Source: Eupeodes corollae
Taxonomy: Eukaryota > Arthropoda > Insecta > Diptera > Syrphidae
DNA length: 64,000 nt
Reading direction: 5' to 3'
Assembly (NCBI RefSeq): GCF_945859685.1
Contig: NC_079147.1
Span: 132,705,645-132,769,644 of the forward strand
A program made the translations under genes and the position numbers. How positions within the stretch are numbered: the stretch's first letter is position 1; each line of letters begins with the position of its first letter. Below are positions 58,496-64,000 of the stretch, piece by piece. The notes under the pieces were generated by a model. That model worked only from the letters and a program-made list of their open reading frames with translations. It was not told where the DNA came from and ran no database searches.

Positions 58496-60094
58496 TTATG
58501 ACCTAACTAAACTATTTAAATTTAATTGTGGAAAAAAGTAGATAAAAAAGTATAACTTAAAGTTACAATGTCCACAAATAACTTTTTCTTAAAATAAGGT
58601 TCATTTTTAATTATGTGCACGATCGATTTTGTGCTTTTTGCTTTCTTTAATAAAAAATGTGCCAAATGTCAGTAGTGTGATTTAATAGTGAAGTTGGCTA
58701 CAACTATTTTATTCCGAATATCTTAAAAAGGCAAAATCGTTCTATCAATATGTAAAATTTTGAAAAAAATACTACCAAACACTGAAAAATAAACAAGAAG
58801 CAATGGTTGATGTTTCAAAACCAAGTCACTTGTTTTTTTGGTTTGAAACACTTGTTTGATTTAGAAAAATCAATGTGGAAAATAGAATTTTGTAATAAAA
58901 TATCTACTTTTCCAAAACCCCTATTTCCTTTGGATTAGTTTTTTTTTTTTATAAAATCGTGAATTAAATCATTGTAAAGCACAAAAATTACAAAATTAAT
59001 AAAAATTTCTTTAAACATTAATTTAGACCAAGGCAACTAGTTATTTTTGCAAGTGTCATAAACTCATAAACTTCAAACTCGGAATTTTACTTCACCAACT
59101 TCAACCTTCAATTCACCGTGCAAAAAGTAGCAAAAACAAAAACACCTATCAAGCAAGCAACAATTCCATCTCGACCTGAATTTTGTATTTTGAGGAAATA
59201 TTGCTAATTTCTTTTCAAATTTGACGAAGAACCCTTTTATATAAAACATCAAATAGAATTGTGCTAAAAAAATACATATGTAAATCACCGGGTGAAAAAG
59301 TTCAGCTCTGAGTTGAATTAAAAACTATGATCAGCTGTCAGTTTGACATATGTATGTAAGTGGAATTGACTTGATAGTTAGGGAGCTTATATTTTGAATA
59401 TTTTCTATTTTTTCCTTTGACAAGAAACCAAAATAAAGTTCAATCTACCATCAATGCTAAATACGAATAAAGAAATCACATCCAGGGAAAACAGATGTTT
59501 CCATTTTTCAAATCAATTCCTTACTCTGCTTATTCTCATGTCATTTATTTAAAATGCGTTTGCATGCATTTAATATAAGAATAAAAGAAATAAATAAACT
59601 TTTTCTTCTTCCCACATCTCGAAGTCTTTATCTTCTTTTCTTAAAAACAAAAGACCGGCAACATCTGCCGTAGTGCATATCGAATTTCAGCAATCTTGAT
59701 GGAAGGTATAAAGAAAAACAAATTGCAAATAAAGATTATTGAGGCGAGTAAAAAATATATGCTTAAAATTTTACAAACATTTAATTCCTTCTTTTGTGTA
59801 TTGGAGTAGAAAGTTTTTTTTTTTTGTAAGGAACTGAAGTTTTACCCGTCTTTGAAAAAGAATAATTTTTCGAAGACACCTATTGAAAGTGATTTAACGA
59901 TCGACTTTTAAAGCACTATATGATCTTAAGCTAACTGAATTTTCTTCATTTTGTGTCCAATCTCATTCCATAGTAAATGTATAACAAATGTACATCCTTA
60001 TTGCGATTGTTGAGGATCAACGGGCTTAACACTGAAAAAATGTATCAATCAATTTAAAACTTGGTATCGTGTAACTCAATTGACTAATAAACAC
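58496..60094. other. Gene-free AT-rich region
   Basis: Short frames only (for example 59073-59288 minus), no recognisable family. Confidence 0.35.
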
Positions 60095-60390
60095 ATTTTT
60101 TAACATCGAGTGTTAGCTTCGGCGGTGTGGCACGTAGCGCCCCCGTTCTGTTGACACTAAATGTTGCCAATATCATCCTCTTCAATTTGTATGAACAAAA
60201 ATTCGTTCAACATGGTCCAAAAACTCATTGCTAATTTTCGAAGAAAAATGGCCCAATTATGCCTCTGGACCAAAATCCGCACTAAACAGGGACTCGTTTT
60301 GGGTGTACCAAGATCAAAATGAGCTTCATCTGAGAGTATCGTCTCTGAACGTTGTTGCCAGCGTTGTTCAAGCATATGCAGAACCATATT
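60095..60390 (-). mobile_element. Mariner transposase fragment
   Basis: Minus strand: TILSDEAHFDLG (the catalytic DEAHF block), later EEDDIGNI, and in the next frame QQNGGATCHTAEAN, the QDGATCHTA block that carries the second Asp (mutated here). It is an internal fragment without ends. Confidence 0.6.
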
Positions 60391-60784
60391 CGTTCAGCGG
60401 AAGGATAAAAATAATTATCTGACAAATCAGACATGAGCTAAAAGTAACCATTCACGAAATAAGCACTAGTTCAAAAAAAACGTTTGATGGCGGACTCTAT
60501 ATTTCAAACAACAAATAAATAAAACAAAACAAAAGAATTCAGTTATGTATATTTTAATTGAATGGTTTAAAACAAAATAGTTTAATTAAATGATTTCCGT
60601 GCAGTTTTGCTACGATGACGATGACCATGACCAGTAATTTTTGTTGTATATTTTCAGAAGAAAAACAAAAACAGCTTAAAGATGCTGTATGACATTTACA
60701 TTTACTACAGAGAAGGGAGTGGTCAATGGACCCTCCTCTGCTGTTGGTAGCAACGAGAGTAGGAAGGCAGCGAAACCTAATATA

Positions 60785-60846
60785 TCCTACATCCATATAA
60801 AGTCCAGCTCACACAACAACTGAAGCTTAGCTGATCATTCACAACA
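60785..60846 (+). mobile_element. Short mariner fragment
   Basis: Matches the PYKVQLTQQL segment of mariner relics 1 (about 22262) and 2 (about 45612) at nucleotide level, including CAGCTCACACAACAACTGAA. Only about 60 bases remain. Confidence 0.55.
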
Positions 60847-60883
60847 TGATATGATTTTTAAAAAAACTAATTAATATTTATAT

Positions 60884-60921
60884 GTACATATGTACATATA
60901 TACATATATACATACATATGT
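60884..60921. repeat. TACATATG-type microsatellite
   Basis: Imperfect alternation of ATGTACAT and ATACATAT units. Confidence 0.6.
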
Positions 60922-61465
60922 ATAACTTTTTTATAGAATATTAAAAATGGAAGCTTACCTGGATAACGATTGTATTGACACCTTTATTTTCAAAAACCTT
61001 AAAACTTTCTAGTTTTTAGACTTTTTTTTACAAAAAATCTAATATATAACATTGTTTTATTTAAAGGACCATAAGTAAAAAAATATGCTTTTTAAAATTT
61101 GTTTGTTAGAAAGGAAAAATTGTCTTCATTTCAAATTAAAATATATTTTTTAAAAATGATTATTAATCTACTCGTAGATATATTATAGAGAACTGATTTT
61201 TTAATACAAAATAAAAGCTAATACCAATGTCTGTAAATTGTTTTAAATGTTAAGTAAATATGTTAATCTTATACATTTTAAATAAAGCAGGAATTAGAAT
61301 TCAAGTTTTCAGAAACTTCCATACGGGTAGTTCTGATTTTGGATTTAAATAAACGTTTAAATTGACTTCTTACATCTCATCATAAGTCATAACATCCCCG
61401 AACATACGAGCTAGGTTGGTAAAGGACTGAAACCGATGGTAGTTTCTATTGGATTTTTAAACTTT
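60922..61465. other. 3' flank of the MADF-BESS gene
   Basis: AT-rich region downstream of the minus-strand gene's stop. No other feature supported. Confidence 0.35.
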
Positions 61466-62202
61466 TTAATTTTGCCAATAAGAAGTTCTGTTGGTAGGTT
61501 GTTGTGTCGGTGTCTGGGAACTAAATATATTGCTGACTATTTTACAAACTTCTAATCGAAATAATCTAAACTGAGTATCGTCCATGTCATCTACATCTGG
61601 AAATAAACTCGTTAAGAATTGATGCTTGTAATTCCCTCTGCTCATTCTAGTGACACTGTTTGATTCTGCAAAATTAATTAAGTCAATGTAACTAGAATTA
61701 TTAAGAGCTGCTTGTGATGTTTTCTGATTCTTGTTTGGACTAAGAGATTCCATTTGAATTTCATCTGGAGTTTGATGATGTTTATGGATTTCGTTGTTTA
61801 AAATGTCAGGTTGTTTTTTATTTCTTGATGTAATTTGTTCTCTTAAAAATTCCTGTTCAAACATTATTTCCTTTTCTGAATCATATTCTTCTTTTGGCAT
61901 AACATTTTCGAGATTATCTGTAATATTTGATTTAGATTGATCATTGTTGGACGCAATAATTTCATCTTCTTCCTCGTCCCTATTGCTTGTTTGCTCGTCA
62001 CTTGTGGTTTCATAATAAATTGCTTCATTAATAGGTTTTAATTGTGTTGTTGATGACGAATTTTTCATAAAAGGGATAAGAAACCTCATACTCTCTAGAA
62101 GATAATATGGTTTCTTTGTTGAACCAGCTCCTGTAGTTTGTTTTTTAATGTTGCGACTAAAGACTATTCTTAGATTCTTCCATGCCTCTCTACATTCTTT
62201 TG
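61466..62202 (-). CDS. MADF-BESS transcription-factor-like protein, 3' exon
   Basis: One long exon, acceptor TTTTCAG just above 62202, stop at 61466-61468, about 245 codons. It opens with KECREAWKNLRIVFSRNIKK, the last helix of a MADF domain (a Myb/SANT relative that binds DNA), followed by KPYYLLESMRFLIPFM. The middle is acidic and low-complexity (SNRDEEEDEIIASNN). Near the C-terminus HQFLTSLFPDVDDMDDTQFR then LFRLEVCKIVSNIF is a BESS protein-interaction motif. MADF-BESS proteins (Adf-1, Dip3 and many others in flies) act as transcription regulators. The first half of the MADF domain is not in the window, so the 5' exon is beyond 64000 or lost. The frame is intact. The orthologue cannot be named. 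Confidence 0.85.
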
Positions 62203-62517
62203 CTGAAAACAAGAACAAATATTCAAATTTAACATAACATAAAATAAACAGGTGTAAACAATTTGTACAGGTTTAAACAGCTTATTTAAGTGGGGGCTTA
62301 ACCTCCATTTACTTCGCTAAATTAAGTTATTGGTGTAACTTAAAAACTAACTTAAATGCAAACTTATAACTATGAGGGGGGGGTGGGTCAAAGGTTATAG
62401 GTGCTGATGTTGAAATTAATTTGGATTCGAACTGATAAACCGCTGCATAGGTTTCAGAGGTTCGTTAAGGCCATAGGATGGAGTGATGAGTTGGTAAATA
62501 TAATAGGCGAACGTTTC
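62203..62517. other. Intron of the MADF-BESS gene
   Basis: No coding signal. Contains a G-run (GGGGGGGTGGG near 62376). Confidence 0.4.
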
Positions 62518-62960
62518 TTAGGTTGGGGGTGTTATTGTTAAAAGAAATGAAATTGTAAAGAGAGGAGAAGTCAAATGAGTCAGTAAGAAGTTGATGTATG
62601 AACAGTATGTCAGCAACTCCGTTCCTGTAATGAGTTGAAGTTTAATATACGGAGGCGATCGCGTTAAGGGAGAAAAATCACTGAATTTTCGCAAGAAAGG
62701 CATTGAAGTGCAAAACCAAGAAATCTTTGATGGATGATTTCTATCCTTGATATGGAGACCAAACTTGCAACGCATATTCAAGTAGAGGTCGGACAAACGT
62801 CATGTACAGCGATCGAGTCATGTAAGGATTACATAATTCTTTCGAATTCTTATAAATATAGTAATGACGGGCAGCTGTTTTAATGCGTTTACTCGAAAAG
62901 TTCATTGTCTGCCACTTGCTAATGTTAAGCTCTAAGTAAGTTTTGGTACACCAGGTTGAG
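62518..62960 (-). mobile_element. LINE RT C-terminal fragment in MADF-BESS intron
   Basis: Minus strand: TRSLYMTFVRPLLEYALQVW then SPYQG near 62825-62750, the YxTFVRPxLEYxxxVWSP motif found after the RT domain of many non-LTR polymerases. A frameshift at about 62750 leads to LRKFSDFSPL and LLTYCSYINF in other frames. Inactive. Confidence 0.65.
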
Positions 62961-63030
62961 AAATTGTCTTCATGAGTTGAGTAGAATTGTTTTTTTTTTT
63001 AAGTTGGTCGTATTTCCAAAGGATTTTTTT

Positions 63031-64000
63031 AACTTCCCATATGGGAAGTAATTATGTAATCGATCCGATTTATCGAATTGAAAACTTTGACTTTTCTCAA
63101 CGTTTCAAGGTCCCTAGCGTCTAAATAAACGATTTTTTGAATTTTTGGAGAGATGTCTGCTGTTCGAGAAGTTTTTTTGTCGTCAATATTTCAAGAACCA
63201 GTGGAGATATCGACTTCAAATTAATGTTATTATTCCGATAATAATGCAGAATGATGCAGCCATAGCCATTTAAAAAACTCTAGTGACTTGAATTATATTT
63301 AGTATCATATATTCTGACGTGATGCTTAACTAATAAAATTTAGAAAAATCAAAGTACTGAAAAAAATAAATAATTGTCACCTCCAATATTTTACGAACAA
63401 AAAAGATTTTATCTTCAAAATAAATGTATGCAACGAAGAATTTCGTTTTTGACATATGGTAAAATTTTGAGAATAATCGAATTGACAGTTCCTTTACAAA
63501 AAAAAATAAAAACCTTCACAAAACATTAATAAAAATTGGGAAACATTTATTTTCGACTAAAGTATCTTTTTCAAAATTAAGAATATTAGCTTCAAAGTGA
63601 GTTCACCTTATAAAAAATATTGAGAAAAATCGAACTGACAGTTTTCTTACAAAATAAAAACTTAAAAATAAAAATTACTAAGGTTTTATTGGCTTCAAAC
63701 TAATTTCATTTTATAGAAAATATTGTGTTCAAAATTGGTAAAAATTAATGTTGGGTTTTCGATATTTCGTGACTAACTATTAACCTCATTCCGTGCTAAA
63801 TTTTGTTCTAAAAATCTGTGCTACCGAAATTGGTAGAAATTGATTTTCGACTAAAAATCTCGTTAACGTTTCATCCTATGCAAAATATTGTTAGTAATTT
63901 TTTGTTATTTTCTTAGAAAAATTTAACTGACAACTTTTTTATATTAAACATCATCGAATCGAATGTCTTCTTTAATCTGATCAAACTCTTGTCAGATCAG
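63031..64000 (-). repeat. Unclassified AT-rich repeat, copy R6 (cut by window end)
   Basis: Begins with the palindromic tail AACTTCCCATATGGGAAGTA, then TTTCTCAACGTTTCAAGGTC, and runs through at least three reversed internal units (TGAGAATAATCGAATTGACA, GAGAAAAATCGAACTGACAG). The head lies outside the window. Confidence 0.68.

Noticed and set aside
63029..63060. Palindrome AACTTCCCATATGGGAAGT as an operator or terminator
   Set aside because: It is the recurring tail of a dispersed repeat family, not a gene-linked site.

Overview
This is a window of an AT-rich insect nuclear genome, most likely a higher fly (Diptera, Schizophora). The reasons are short GT-AG introns of about 60-80 bp, three host genes whose proteins read like their Drosophila counterparts (a CNOT2/Regena C-terminus, an Asterless/CEP152-like coiled-coil protein and SepSecS), and mobile elements typical of flies. 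Nothing here is bacterial: there are no operons, CRISPR arrays or rRNA genes, and I recognise no intact tRNA gene.

Layout. 1-3387 is probably intron of the Regena gene and holds decayed mobile DNA. 3388-3859 carries the last two Rga exons (+). 5886-8992 is PIF/Harbinger DNA with a frameshifted transposase and an intact, divergently oriented Myb/SANT partner gene. 10313-17717 is the seven-exon asl-like gene (+), whose fourth intron (3.9 kb) is filled with nested LINE and SINE insertions. 19461-21130 is a complete five-exon SepSecS gene (-), convergent with asl. From 21.1 kb to 61.4 kb I find no convincing host gene; this is a repeat field of mariner, pogo and Tc1 relics, 5'-truncated LINEs, a tRNA-derived SINE, TIR elements of unknown type, and at least six copies of an unclassified 0.7-1.5 kb AT-rich repeat. 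61466-62202 is the 3' exon of a MADF-BESS gene (-) whose first exon must lie beyond the window or be lost. The window ends in another copy of the unclassified repeat.

How the parts relate. The host genes act separately: Rga in CCR4-NOT mRNA deadenylation, asl in centriole duplication, SepSecS in selenocysteine-tRNA synthesis. The most informative relations are among the mobile elements. The SINE shares its 3' end with a LINE in the same window, the expected signature of a SINE borrowing that LINE's reverse transcriptase. Several nested insertions (SINE in mariner, pogo in a Tc1-type MITE, LINE in LINE) give a relative insertion order.

I see no clear new biological system. The best candidates for undescribed material are the unclassified repeat family with a conserved head and a palindromic tail, the SINE/LINE pair, and two TIR families I cannot name. 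All calls rest on reading by eye; no database search was run.
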